Shown: piece by piece, positions 14,349 to 25,600 of the stretch
How positions within the stretch are numbered: the stretch's first letter is position 1
Layout: each line of letters opens with the position of its first letter
DNA from: Colletotrichum lupini
Taxonomy: Eukaryota; Ascomycota; Sordariomycetes; Glomerellales; Glomerellaceae
Direction of reading: 5' to 3'
Assembly: GCF_023278565.1 (NCBI RefSeq)
Contig: NC_064672.1
Location: 5,766,001 to 5,830,000 of the forward strand
Length of the DNA: 64,000 bases
Notes under the pieces: model-generated
Databases searched by the model: none
The model's input: the letters and a program-made list of their open reading frames with translations, nothing else
What the model was told of the DNA's origin: nothing
Made by a program: the position numbers and the translations under genes

Positions 14349-15107
14349 TCACACACCTATTGACACTTTCCAATGAACGCCTAACATTGCCGCCATTTCC
14401 ACCAGATGTGAGATCGTTGTCGTTGCGTAAGGTTTCTTCATGTTGTCTGGCATACTATCCCAAGACTTCTTCTTCCTCTGCATGCCAACGGTAAGAGTGT
14501 AGGGTACCGTGGTGCTGGCCTGGGTCGGGTGACAAGTTGTCTGGGCTTCCCATTGAGGGTTGTATCCGAAATACTCCTTGTCTTGCCACGTTCGAGACTC
14601 CCTCTCCATACGCTGAATAGCCATGAGCAGACTCGTCCAGTTTGCGAGCTCGTTGTCGGCGGTGTGGATAGCTTGGCGCGTCATCCCAGCCCTCAAAGTT
14701 TTGGAGTGCTTGTCGTACTCTTCCTGGTCCCAGGTATACGTCTTCTTGTAACTATCTGTCGTTCCGGTCATGTAGGTAATCTCCTTGTCGTCGTGCACGC
14801 CGAGGGGTCCCCGCGGGTTCGTCGGCGGCGCAACGAATATGACGGGAACTTCAAATTCCACCTCAAAGCGGAACTCGTACCATTTGAATCGTCGTCGTGT
14901 GAACCTCGCCCAATCTCCCATGACTTTTGGAGTGCATGATGAGTAGCCCGTTGCCGACGCGTAGTATTGCTGGAGGGCCTGGAAAATCGCAATGATGAAG
15001 GCGAGAACTGAAATGACCAATGCCACAACCGCTACGATCAACTCAACTTGGTTGTCATTATTGTCACTGTCGCTGCCGGATGAGCTTGTGGGGTCAGAAG
15101 ACGACAT
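14349..15107 (-). pseudogene. Modin-like membrane protein, N-terminal part only
   Basis: About 252 residues remain. The first ATG is at 15107; an open frame runs slightly upstream but starts with TTG. A Ser/Asp/Asn-rich N-terminus is followed by one strong membrane segment (about residues 21-45, VELIVAVVALVISVLAFIIA). A conserved soluble part then contains 'MGDWARFTRRRFKWYEFRFEVEFEVPVIFV', typical of a fungal protein family annotated as modin, of unknown biochemical role and normally much longer. The frame ends a few codons after 'MLGVHWK', about 30 bp from the RIP-mutated repeat edge at 14317, and a one-base frame change near the end would fit the family slightly better. The C-terminal majority has therefore been lost, most likely with the retroelement insertion. 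A shorter functional protein cannot be excluded. The family name comes from memory of the motif. Confidence 0.6.
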
Positions 15108-16474
15108 CTTGGCGAGATCCCTCAACTTGGATGCAGGCAGTTGACGTTGCTCCTCTAGGCACTCGGAACGATTCTGAAAAGGGACATTGAGCCCCCAAGA
15201 TACAAATACAGTGAGTACAGTGACTAAAACTCTATTGAAATATTGAAGGAGAAAGAGATTAGCAGAGAGCCTGATTTATCAAGGGCTTTCTCCAGTGCTG
15301 GCAGCCAGCCTGATCCGAGCCTGGCTGAGACAAAATGCAGTTCAGCTAGGCAGCCAAAATCAGCCCCTGCGCAGGAGCAAGTATCACGTGTAACCCCTGC
15401 AGTTCTCCATAATGGAACAAGTACAACAAATGATTCAAATTGTCTTGGGAGACCGGGGCCGTAAGGCTCTCCCGCTTGCTGGAGCGTGATGGTCATATGA
15501 ACTGCTAGCGGATATGCTAGTGCTGAAAGTTGTTAGCATCTCATTCGATCATCTGTGCCAAGTTATAGCTAGACTAAGGTTCGCCCCGACGCCATCTACC
15601 AGTCTAGTGGAATTAGCAAAGCAGGCCCGGAACCCTATCGCATCATCCCAATTTTTGAGTTACACCTCGAAAGGAAAACAAAAAGAAAGCGGGAGCCATT
15701 CTCCAATACCAGGACATTGAATGCCCAACATTGGAACAGCAGGTCTGGAAGACTTGTTCCAGCAACTCAGCCCCGGAGTAAGCACTAGACACAACGGCCA
15801 GCTGGCTGAAGTCATCGTCCCAGCTGGTTGGTTAAGACGGTCGATGAGGGGCCTCAGTCCCCTGTTCGCAAGAATCGGTAGTGGTCATCATTGGTTCGAG
15901 TAGCACACCCTTGCGGCGGGACATGCTGACATGCAGAAGACGGCACCGCTATTCCGGCCCAGCCCTCTGGTGCACACATGATTTTCCATTTCCCATCCCT
16001 CCCCTGTCTGCCGTCCCTCTGTCCGTAACTCTCACAGGCCATGAACGGCTGTGCCTGTAATCATTTTCTGAGAAATGATCATGGCGAGAATTCGAGGCAC
16101 TCGAGAATAATGTACCTATCAGATTTCCCAGGTGAAAGTGGGCGAGCACCTCCTGAAATACGACGTTTCTAGCGATAGGCAGGGTTGACAAGTCATTGCA
16201 AATGTAACAGCAGGTTGCACCAGTCACAGAAGTAAAACAAACTCTCTGCGCCGCCGAACCCAGGGAATTTGAGTGAGTAGAGGAGCTATCAGCCAATGAA
16301 TATCTCGACAAGACAGTTGTCCAAACTCCCCTCGTCTATTCCTTCGTCTTCAAGTAATCCATCTTTCGCCACGCTCATCAAGAATATTGCTGTAAAATAG
16401 CATCCGCTGCCTGTGTAAGAGAAGTCAGTCAGCACTAAAGTCACTGCACTAGTCTCGCTCACATTCGAGCCATC
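15108..16474. other. Intergenic, no gene recognised
   Basis: Base composition is normal and no RIP signature is visible. Several open frames of 60-120 codons exist on both strands, but none shows a recognisable motif, codon pattern or intron structure. It contains the upstream region of the modin-like remnant. Confidence 0.6.
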
Positions 16475-17390
16475 TCATGCGTAGGGGCGCAATTTTACCT
16501 TTTCAGCGATTGCATAGACCGTCGCCTGGTTATGCGCCGATGGAAGTAAAGGCATGATACTAGCATCGACTACCCTCGAGCCATCGATCCCATGCACATT
16601 AAGGTTGGAATCCGCGACACCACCAAGTGGCCTGGGAAGCATAGCGCAGGTCCCAGTATAGTGATACTCTGTAGCGCTGACTCCTTCAACGAATTCCAAA
16701 ATGTCAGAGTCGCTCAGGGCAATGACCCAAGGCAGCGTTTCCGTTGCTCCAAGAGCTTGGACTTGCTGCGTGGCCAGGAGTTTCGGTTGACCGTAGTGAC
16801 TCAACCTCCATTTGCCCGTCGTAAGAGTAGGAGAGACAGCGAGGTTCAATGACTGGGGGCGCGAAGGGGTCGATGAGGTTGATTCCAATAGCCTAACGGC
16901 TTGAGGGGTGCATCAAGATATTCACTGCTGAGCGTCCACCGTCCCCATAAAGAAGCTCCATATCGGCCGTGGAATTACGTTGGTGCATTTGCAGAATTTG
17001 CTGGACGTGTTTCGAGTATCCGTCTTCAACGGCTTGGTCAGTATTCTGTGTGAGGTACTGAGCGGTGCCACTGTTGATAGCAGATAGTAGTTTGCCGGTG
17101 ACATCCGACTGGGTGAAGCTTGAGAGAGGAACAAACGCGAGTGCTTCTGCAATGGTATCCGTACAGCGCCTTAACAATTTGAATTTTAGACGAAACTGCA
17201 GTTCTTCACTTGCAGGACTTACCTTTTAGTTGCGAGTAGTAGAGATCTCTTTGCTCAGCATCAAATGTTGAATTTACTAACTCGTAGTTCTCGGGTATCC
17301 CAGTACTTAGTGCTCGCTATATGTCAAGTAGACCAGCCATGCAATGACTTCTACATCATTGAGGACCTGCCGGTAGGCTTACAAGAAGCA
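16475..17390 (-). pseudogene. GMC-family FAD oxidoreductase, fragmentary C-terminal half
   Basis: The most C-terminal segment (16475-16700) carries the GMC signature 'EYHYTGTCAMLP..LGGVADSNLNVHG..', then 'VVDASIMPLLPSAHNQATVYAIAEK', which holds the active-site His/Asn region of glucose-methanol-choline oxidoreductases. Going upstream, 'DPFAPPVIEPR' lies in another frame. An in-frame TAG is at 16893-16895, and a middle portion at 16896-17177 includes 'AEALAFVPLSSF'. Further GMC-like scraps ('HCMAGLLDI' and 'AEQRDLYYSQLKG') run to about 17390 across stops and frame changes. The N-terminal FAD-binding Rossmann half is not visible. This is a decayed gene without a usable reading frame. Substrate cannot be inferred. 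Confidence 0.8.
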
Positions 17391-19027
17391 AGCGTTAGCC
17401 CGAATGGATGATCTCGCAGGCTTGCGCCAACCCTGTTAACGGAAATATGGACGTATTACTCTTGACATTCTGCCTGATTGCCAGAAGCTACTTAATGAAG
17501 TAAGGTATTTTCGCAGAGCCTCTATCGCGTCGACTTTAGCTGTGAACATTATTTGCGCCCAAGAAATGGAACACGTGAATTAATGATGTTAGTACTAGAC
17601 TTGACTGGCTCTACGTCTAAGCTGAGAGACCCTTTCTAGACCAATGCTCCCACATTCACGCAACCGTGCTTAAATACAGCCTTTCCTCATTGGACTTGAG
17701 TACCCCCGGCTAGTTCTTCGCCTTTGCGGCACATGAAAGATTGTGACTATGATCAAACCGCTGCTCGGAGTGTTCGTTGAGAAGGATGTATGCAAATACA
17801 CAATCATACTTTCAGAGTATTGTTTGGAGGCAAATGTTGGCTAACGTTTCCTGGATGTGTGTGCCGTAGCAGTGCAAGTTGCTTCGTAGCCACTTCCGAA
17901 TCAGGTCGCATATGTGTTCATCGTGGAGAACCAAGCCACCCGTGAGTGAGTCAGAAGGCCACCAAGGAATTATCAGAGATCCAGCATCAATATCTGAGAT
18001 ACACTTATTTATATTTGTTCCTTTAATTCCTGCTACCTCAGTTATTCAGGACTTGCGGGAAATATAGCTACTTAAAGATCTAGGGAGTGTTCCCTCATCG
18101 TTTCACCAGGGTACGAACCCGGAACCTTCCAAAACAGAACAGACTAATATTTTTGGTAAATGTATATGATCAAAGGTGCAGATCGTTTAGACCAAATGCT
18201 TATCGAATGCACAATAAGCCCTTCATCATAAGTTCCGGTGGATCATCGACCAACCTCCAAGATCGCCGACTACCTCAATGTAACATGCTAACAAAAGAAT
18301 GCCAACACGAAATAGGTAAATAATCAAATACGGGCTGATGTTAACCTGTGATCCATCGCAACGATGCTGTCATTACCCATGAAGGCAAGGAAGTGACTGG
18401 AGGCACCGATGAGACCAGCGCCTCTTTTCGGCATACAATCTCGTGATTATCTTAAAAAGTACCTGTGGCGATCTTTGCGTGCATGTTCAAATACGTCTTC
18501 GTGATTGGACTAGAAAACGAATAACCAAATGAAGCTGCAGTCAGCATGAGCCTGGCCAATGAGCAGACAGTCCGAAGCCCCCACTGGCTGCTGCCAAGTG
18601 ATGCATCAGAACTGAAGAGAATTAGAGTGCGGCTTACCTTACGTTGTCTAGGATGACTAAATAGTCTAAAACTGCCTTGCTACTTGCAGCGCGCGCGCGA
18701 CCAAGTGGATTCTGCCGCCTGCTCTGCTTACTCGATCTCTTTCGCCCCACGTCTCCGTGATGTCCGGCACTGAAGACAGAGGTGGGTATTCTGATACTTG
18801 GATATTGGGTCAATATGAATAGGTCTGTTCGACAACATCCAAGACTGGGGGTCTCTCTTTCATTGTTGATTCAGAAGCAATTTATTATGCTAAGTCCGTC
18901 TCGCTTTTCTACGACGACACATCTCCTGAATCTTCTTCGCAAGCTTTCCGGTGGGCTCATAGTTAATATAGCCATCGTAAACATTCTCACTTGACTTAAA
19001 ACACTTTATCCAGAAATACGTTTCACC
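17391..19027. other. Intergenic, no gene recognised
   Basis: There is no convincing coding sequence. The proximal part lies upstream of the zinc-cluster regulator and contains a C/T-rich stretch typical of fungal promoters (about 18710-18790). A sequence that folds like a tRNA T-arm occurs at 18103-18126, but no tRNA could be built around it. Confidence 0.55.
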
Positions 19028-20720
19028 ATGGGACGTCCGCCAACTAGCGGCTACTGTCATACCTGTCGACGAAGACGGGTCAAGTGTGGTATGTCCATCG
19101 TGCTCTTTCTGTTACAATTCTAGCCTGTCCAGCTCATAAACGGTCATTTCACTTACACGCACTTGAAAACACTTAGACAAAGCTCGACCTGCATGTGAGA
19201 GATGTCTCAAATCCGGCCACAAATGCCTGGGCTACGAGTTGCCGCTCCGCATGCAAAACTTTGCCGCCACTGGCGATGCTGGTGGTAGTCAACAACTAGT
19301 CAGAGTCTCAAACACGAGCTCGAGCACTGTTATTCACCAGAACATCGTCCCAGAGCTCCCGTTCACAGCTTTTCGTAACCGCATGGCATTTTCCCATCTT
19401 GTAGCTCACTACCGCTGGGCTCCGTTTTGGAAACCTCTCTTTCGAATGTCATTAGACGGAGAATTAGATTCAGATGTGGCCAGAGCCGATTATACGGGAA
19501 GCCTAGCGACTGCGCTCGGCTTCATGGGAAATTCTGTCAACGAGCCGAGCATGGTGGCCGAGGGCTATGAGTTGAATGGCAAGGTAATCAGAGCGTTGCA
19601 TCACGCTGTGTCAGCGAAGTCCAATCAGGAGTTGGCGAGGTGGGCCTTCACAATCATTATCCATAGTCTTTACCAAATAAGTCTTTGAAAAGGAACTTCG
19701 GTCAAGAGCACGCGCCTATCGTCACAGTCCCTATTCTAACAAATACAGTATGCGGTAGAGAACGTGCCCAACGTTCCTCACTATTACGGCATGTCGAAAA
19801 TTATAGAAATGTGTGGGCCAGAGTGCTTTCAGCAAGAGCCAATGTTGACCTATCTACGCCAAATTCGGGCACTTCATGTAAGAGAATTCCGGGCTTTGTT
19901 CTTTGACTTCCTGAATACTTGTGGTCTCTATATGTACTGATAGAATTGGCTGTGGCGTCAGGCGTGCAACTCCTTCAATGAACATGATCACTCTTTTTTT
20001 GAAAAAACGACGTGGAAAACTATCCCATGGCGATACATACCCAAGACCTCACACGACCTGCTGATGGACCATTTTGTCGATATTCCCGGTCTCACTCTTT
20101 CTATCGCATCACGCAATCGACCGTTATTCAACAACGAGATAGAGGCCGCCCGTGACAAGATTGATCAGCTTCTCAGGGATCTACGTGACTGGAGATGGCG
20201 CTGGAAGTGTGACAATCCAGATGCTGCAAGAGAGGCTGATATGCCTCTTGACGAAGAGATGGAAGACATTTCATTGCCTTGGGCCAAGACGTTGGCGTCT
20301 AGGCCAATCGAGGTGAAGACGCCGGAACAGGCTGCCGAGCTCATCATCTATAATGCTTCAATCACGCAGCTTATGAATTTGCAGGTTTTGTTGGACACGG
20401 GAACGCGGCATCCAATGCCATTCCCTAAAGATATCGACAAAGCCGTGCTCAAGCCAGCGGAAGATCCTCTTTACACACCGAATGAAGTCAAATATAGGTG
20501 GCAGCCGTCCATGGAGGGCTTAAGGCTCATGAGGCTGGCACCGAAGCTCCTATCTGTTAGCAACGGTACCTCAGTAATGCTGGCTGCATCGCCCATCGGA
20601 ATCATATACAACTCTCTACTTGCTACGGAGGGTCTTGGAAATCTATTTCTGTCAACGATGGCGGGGCCGAGTGATTATACAATCACAATTAGAGAGCTTT
20701 CTGTCTTTCGCTTATGGTAA
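19028..20720 (+). CDS. Zn(II)2Cys6 transcription factor
   Basis: Predicted nuclear regulator of about 480 residues. The N-terminus holds a binuclear zinc cluster, CxxCx6Cx6CxxCx6C ('CHTCRRRRVKC' continuing after an intron with 'ARPACERCLKSGHKC'). One model that keeps the frame has exons 19028-19088, 19177-19680, 19759-19877 and 19962-20720 (1,443 nt, divisible by three). The first intron is clear (gtatgt..ttag, Asp codon split). The second splice pair is less certain because its donor is gtcttt. The rest resembles the fungal-specific region found in many such factors ('FRNRMAFSHLVAHYRWAPFWKPL', 'RDWRWRWK'), and no other domain is visible. It lies about 1.9 kb from the 3' end of the NRPS gene. 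It may regulate the cluster, but position alone does not show that. Confidence 0.88.
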
Positions 20721-20883
20721 TAACATAGGAAGATATTGATAGGAAACAAAAAGAAAGGGTTATCGAGGCATGAAATACAACTGTAAAGAGCCACCCACCT
20801 CAATCAAACAAGCGTAAAGATGCAAATTGATCACGTCGCCGACCACCATAGCTCTTCGCACATCGTTTTCCACCATCAAAACC

Positions 20884-20887
20884 AAAA
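20884..20887 (-). terminator. RNA polymerase III oligo-T terminator of tRNA-Gly
   Basis: On the minus strand a TTTT run follows the tRNA 3' end by three bases, with a second TTTT a little further on. This is the usual Pol III stop signal. Confidence 0.65.
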
Positions 20888-20890
20888 GAT

Positions 20891-20971
20891 TGCGTCGAGG
20901 GGGAATCGAACCCCCGGCTCCCCGACGCTGCTGGATGGCAACGGAGAATTTTACCACTAAACCATCGACGC
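20891..20971 (-). tRNA. tRNA-Gly(GCC) with a 10-nt intron
   Basis: On the minus strand, GCGTCGA pairs perfectly with TCGACGC as the acceptor stem, with A as discriminator. The T-arm is GGGGG-TTCGATT-CCCCC and the D-arm contains the A-box-like GGTTTAGTGG. The anticodon stem is CTCCG/CGGGG (one G-T pair). Between its strands lie 17 nt instead of 7, read here as loop TTGCCA plus T with a 10-nt intron after position 37, at the canonical site. Anticodon GCC sits at positions 34-36. The total of 81 nt equals a 71-nt glycine tRNA plus the intron. It lies in the gap between the zinc-cluster gene and the GFA-like gene and looks functional. Confidence 0.93.
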
Positions 20972-21128
20972 TGATGATTGAATAATCTTTTCCTCTGCAG
21001 CGTCGTCTCTGAAGCCTTGCGCCGCGCCCTACGATTTTTCTCCAGGTTGTCGCCCAGCCTCGATCAGCCTCCTCTTTGTCCAGCCATCAAAGACTTCGAG
21101 ATTCCTTCAGATGCTTCTGACCTTCTGC

Positions 21129-22250
21129 TTAGTCGTTGGTGCTCTGATTTCCGTTCAAGGAGTTGGCCCACTCCTTCATCGAGGCCTTCGTTCTCGCAAC
21201 CAGTTTTTCTCGCCATCCGCCTGCCGCATCCGCTGTCCACCCAAGCAGGCCATAATTCCAAGCCAACAATCCTTCAGCGCGTGCGCCATCCGGGTGATCC
21301 AACAGCCCAACTGCGATGTCAACCATGTCTTCACGGTCGTAAACGGCGTAGAATATGCTGGCTGAACACACTGAACAGGAGTACCGCTCTACCTCGGGAG
21401 AGCTATTGTAAACCGCCAATGTTCCGAGGCGTGGGTCTTTGGTCTTGGATAGAACTGCTTCTTTGAGTTTAACGATCGTCTGTGGGAATTGAGACGGCGC
21501 GGATGCGGCCTCAGTGCTGAAGTTGATGTGTGTGAGAGGAGCAAAGGTTCACGAGATGATATCTGAGCCGAAGTGTTGGCGGCAAGAGTTGCACGAATCG
21601 GAACATGCCTTGAACTTAAGCGTCTTGGGATCCACACATGTCGAGGTCGATTCCTTCGCCGGATCTGCCTCCAAGTCCGCCGCGCTTCGCAGCGATAGTT
21701 GGACGCCCTTGCAGTGGCAGTGGAACAGGGTCGACGTTGGAAAAGGGCTAGCATTCAGCCGAGCGGTAGGGATTGACTTGCTGACCGGCCAGTCGAATGG
21801 AACCTCTTCGCTGTTGCGATGCCCTTTCCAGCGCTTGACCGGGTCTCCATCCTCTTCTTTCGGAAGCCATGGCGCAAGGCCGCCATCGATGGTGTCGCCG
21901 ATGAACATGTGATTGTCATACTTGACAAGACCAGGGATGTTCTCTAAAGCGCCGGTTGTGACATAAGGAGCGATGCTAGGATTGTGACCACGGGCAAAGA
22001 GCTGTGACGAGCAAGTACCGCACGAATAAACATCAAAGTGTTTCGAGAACGGATATTTCCGCAGGCCAGATAGGTCTACAGAGGCGTCTGGCCACGCGAC
22101 GGCAGGATTGTAGAGAGATCCAGTCAGTCGGCGACACGACGTACAGTGGCAGCAAGACGCGTTGAGCGGCAGTGCGGATTTCGGCAGTGAAGCGGAGAAT
22201 GTGTGTGCTTTACACATGCACTGTGCCTTGATAGTGACTGAGTCGTCCAT
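21129..22250 (-). pseudogene. GFA/CENP-V-type zinc protein with one in-frame stop
   Basis: The frame begins at ATG 22250 and encodes a two-domain glutathione-dependent-formaldehyde-activating (GFA/CENP-V) family protein. The first domain has 'CMCKAH', 'CCHCTSCRR' and 'YSCGTCSSQLF'. The second starts with 'FHCHCKGVQ' and has 'SCNSC'. These Cys groups are the usual zinc ligands. At 21549-21551 the frame meets TGA exactly where the family has a Trp, then continues open for about 140 more codons to 21129, including 'YSCSVCSASIFY'. Full length without the stop would be about 374 residues, normal for the fungal double-domain form. A TGG-to-TGA change is a G-to-A transition. Sequencing error or stop readthrough is possible, but there is no CTA readthrough context after the stop. 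Substrate unknown. Confidence 0.82.
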
Positions 22251-22662
22251 TGTCGTATAGAAAAGGTCGTGATCCTCGAAAAGTTTATGATCTTGAGATG
22301 AACCAAGTTATATGTTTCTGGAGACTGAGGGATATAGATTAGATGAACGACTTTTCAATTTTGTCAGTACTTTTAGGCTGCCATTGATTGTACAAGGGCG
22401 TGAATGACAAGCTAAACATCTCGCCTAGTGATAGTGCACTACCTACGTCACCACAACGGGCACAGGGGTCTCATCTCAGTAGCTACATTACGCGCCAAGA
22501 TACAATTCAAGTAAGACTCGATAGACGTGGAACAATAAGCCGCCGGCTCATGCTGCAACCACGATACCTCGCGCTGACAGCTTGCATATTGCTCTAGGCA
22601 TCTCTATTCTAAACGAGTCCGATTCCGTAACTCCATAATTACAAACAAGGCATCCGGCTCAC
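22251..22662. other. Intergenic, 5' of GFA-like gene and 3' of NRPS
   Basis: No coding or RNA feature is seen. It holds the promoter of the GFA-like gene and the 3' flank of the NRPS gene; both are on the minus strand. Confidence 0.6.
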
Positions 22663-25600
22663 TCACGTCCTAGAAAACGTGCCCCCGACAACTTGAACCT
22701 CCTGGGCTCGACGCGTGGCCGGCAGGAAACCCACCCTCACAAGAGCTTCCACGTTCTTCTTCGAAGCCACCTTGAGCTGCAGCGGACACATGTCGTGGCT
22801 TTCGGTCACCTCTTCCCATTCCATGCTACCATCTTCGAGCAGGTGAGCCAGCGGCCAAAGGGGATGCTCCTCTTTCCGATTCGAGATATAGTTTCTGACT
22901 GTTGACAGCCATTTGGCAGCACGTGTTGGACGGATGTCGTAGCCCATGCCCTTGATCAAAGTCCAGAACGTCCCCCAAGTCATTCCTTCTTCATGCTGTG
23001 TCACCGGACTAGCAGATGATTCTGGATTGAATGCGATGCGAATGGCAGCTTCCGAAGTTGTAGCAGCATCCGAGAGATGCAGCCATGCCTGCTCCTCGTC
23101 CGCATTATAGATGCCCATCTCAATGTTTGCAGCCGTCAGCCTCCAGATGTAGTCGTCCAAATTTGCTACACCTTCTGCGGGCGTCCCGATGATAAGCCCA
23201 GGCCTGAAGACGCCGATATTCCGCTGTGAGACTGGACATCGTTCCGCAGCTCTCTTGACGAGAACCTCAGCAACGAATTTTGTCTGGCTATAGCCCATAG
23301 AGTCCGATAGCTCTAGCGCGATGTCCTCGTCCCGTTCTTCGGCACTCTTCCACTGTCGTCCACCAGACACGTAAGCAAATCGCAAAGCAGGATTCTGAAC
23401 AGCAATGCCCAGGAGTTGAACTGTTGAATGGATGTTAACCGCCTCCAAGGCAGCATAACTTTTGTTCCAATGGACAATCGCACCGTTGTGAATGATGATA
23501 TCGAATGTGTGTCCATCGCTTAACAGGTCCCATCGTTTCTGGTCAAGGCCGAGCATAGTCTTCGTGAGATCCCCCGTCCAGACGTCCAGCTTGTCTTCGT
23601 GGAACTCGGTCCACCAAAGAGCCTTTTGCGCAGCCTCAATCACGCGATCTTTCGCTGCTTGGAGTGTCGCTCCGCGTACCAGAGTGGTGACACGGGCAAC
23701 ATCGCGCCGCTCTAGAAGTTTTCGCAGTATTTGAGTACCCAGGTATCCGTTTGCCCCAGTAAGGAAAACCCTGAGATTATCTGTCTTCTTGGTCAAACTA
23801 CCTTGGACAGCTCTAGACAATATGCCTGGAAGTTCCTGAAGCCCCGCGTCAAGACGATCAATTTCACTCATCAAATCGATCCGCCGAGTCTCAGAGTTGC
23901 TGTTCGAAGATGTCAACGTTACTGGGCCGTTGGAAGCAGCACAGGTGATGAAAGCTGCCAGCTTCCTGATGCTCATTTGCTCGTCCATGAGCAGCTGCAT
24001 GCTGACTCTGACACTGTACTTCAGACGAACGAAGTGCATGAGCGACATCATGTTGAGAGAATCTAGACCGGAAGTCTGTAACAGCACATCGTCAAAATCG
24101 TCTAGTCGGGGCCTTGACGAAAGGGTCTTTCGAGACACCAAATCTGTGACCTTCTGTGCCAGCTCGTAGGCGGGGAGCTCGTGAGGTTGAATGGTTGCCA
24201 CTGTACTTGGTATCGGCGCAGAGACGTCGAGGATCTGAGATTCTCTGACGGACAGATTTCGGACCCATGTTGTGACTTTATTCCTGTCAACCTTGCCTGA
24301 GGTCGAAAGTGGAAATCTTTCCTCAGAGAGGGTTGCAACGTCAATGAAGTGTGCCGGGAGCATGATGCTCGGAAGCTTTCCGGTCAACTCTTGACGAACT
24401 TCCTCTGCAATAATATTAAATCGAGTCATGATATGTTGGAGACCAGGCCGTCTCTCGCCATCTTCTTCTTCGAGCTCCAGAACCGCCACAAGTTGTTCTG
24501 AGAATGGTCCCGACGAGGGAAAGACAACAATACCGCGCTTGACGGAACAGCAACCAGCGATGTGCGACTCAATATCTCCGAGTTCGATTCGCTGGCCGTT
24601 CAACTTGACTTGGAGGTCCTTTCGTCCCACGTACACCAGAGTTCCGTCGACGGCTCTCCTCACAAGATCCCCAGTCTTGTACAATCTATTTGTACTCATG
24701 CGATCCTCTCTAGATATCCATGGTAGTCGCGAGAGAAACGTTACAGCTGTTTTCTCACAGTCATTCAAGTAACCATCGGCTAGAGTCGGACCACCTATGA
24801 GCAACTCGCCAACCTGTTCACTTGGAACCAACACCGTGTCATCATCTGCGGCAACAACCCACGCAGAGCAGCCGACCGGGTTTCCGATGGATTTCGGGTC
24901 CGTATCGTAGGTGCACGCATGGCAAGCAGCTATGACGGAGCATTCACTTGGGCCGTATGCGTTGAAGAGAGTCAGTCCGGCGTCAAGCCATTTCTTGATC
25001 AAGTCCTCATCGGGAGCCTCTCCGCCCAGAACTAGAGTCTTCAAAGACGGCATCTCTGTTGGACGAATGATGCGAGCCACCGATGGAGTCAGAAGCGCGA
25101 GGTTGACGCGCATGCGGCTTGCAAAGTCTCCGAGATTCTCGAAGCGCTCTTTCTCAGTGGCGACACAGACGGTTCCGCCATAGATGAGGGTGGTGAGAAT
25201 CTCAAAAAGGCTGGCGTCAAAACTGTATGCAGAGAACTGCAAGACACGATGCTCGTCGCTCATACCGAAGACGGAACCATGGGCCATCGCGCTGGAGGCA
25301 AACGCAGCATGAGAGACGACGATGCCCTTGGGATCTCCCGTCGAACCAGAAGTGAAGATGATGTAGGCAGGACTGTTTGGTGTCACTTGAGCTGGTGGTT
25401 GCCGCGAATGCTGAAGCCTGGATATCTCGCCAAGAGCATCGCGATTGACGATCACGGACGCAACAGCACCAAGATCAGTTGCCTTCTGTTGGAATGCAGA
25501 CGTAAGAACTGTTTTGGCTTTGACTTGCGTAACAACCTTTCTTAGACGTGATACGGGCTGGCCCGGGTCTAAGGGCACGAAAGAAGCTCCGGCTTTCAAG

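Noticed and set aside
14529..14939. 136-codon plus-strand frame
   Set aside because: Antisense shadow of the modin-like gene.
18103..18126. tRNA T-arm-like sequence (CCGGG-TTCGTAC-CCTGG on the minus strand)
   Set aside because: No matching acceptor, D-arm or anticodon arm could be found within tRNA distance.
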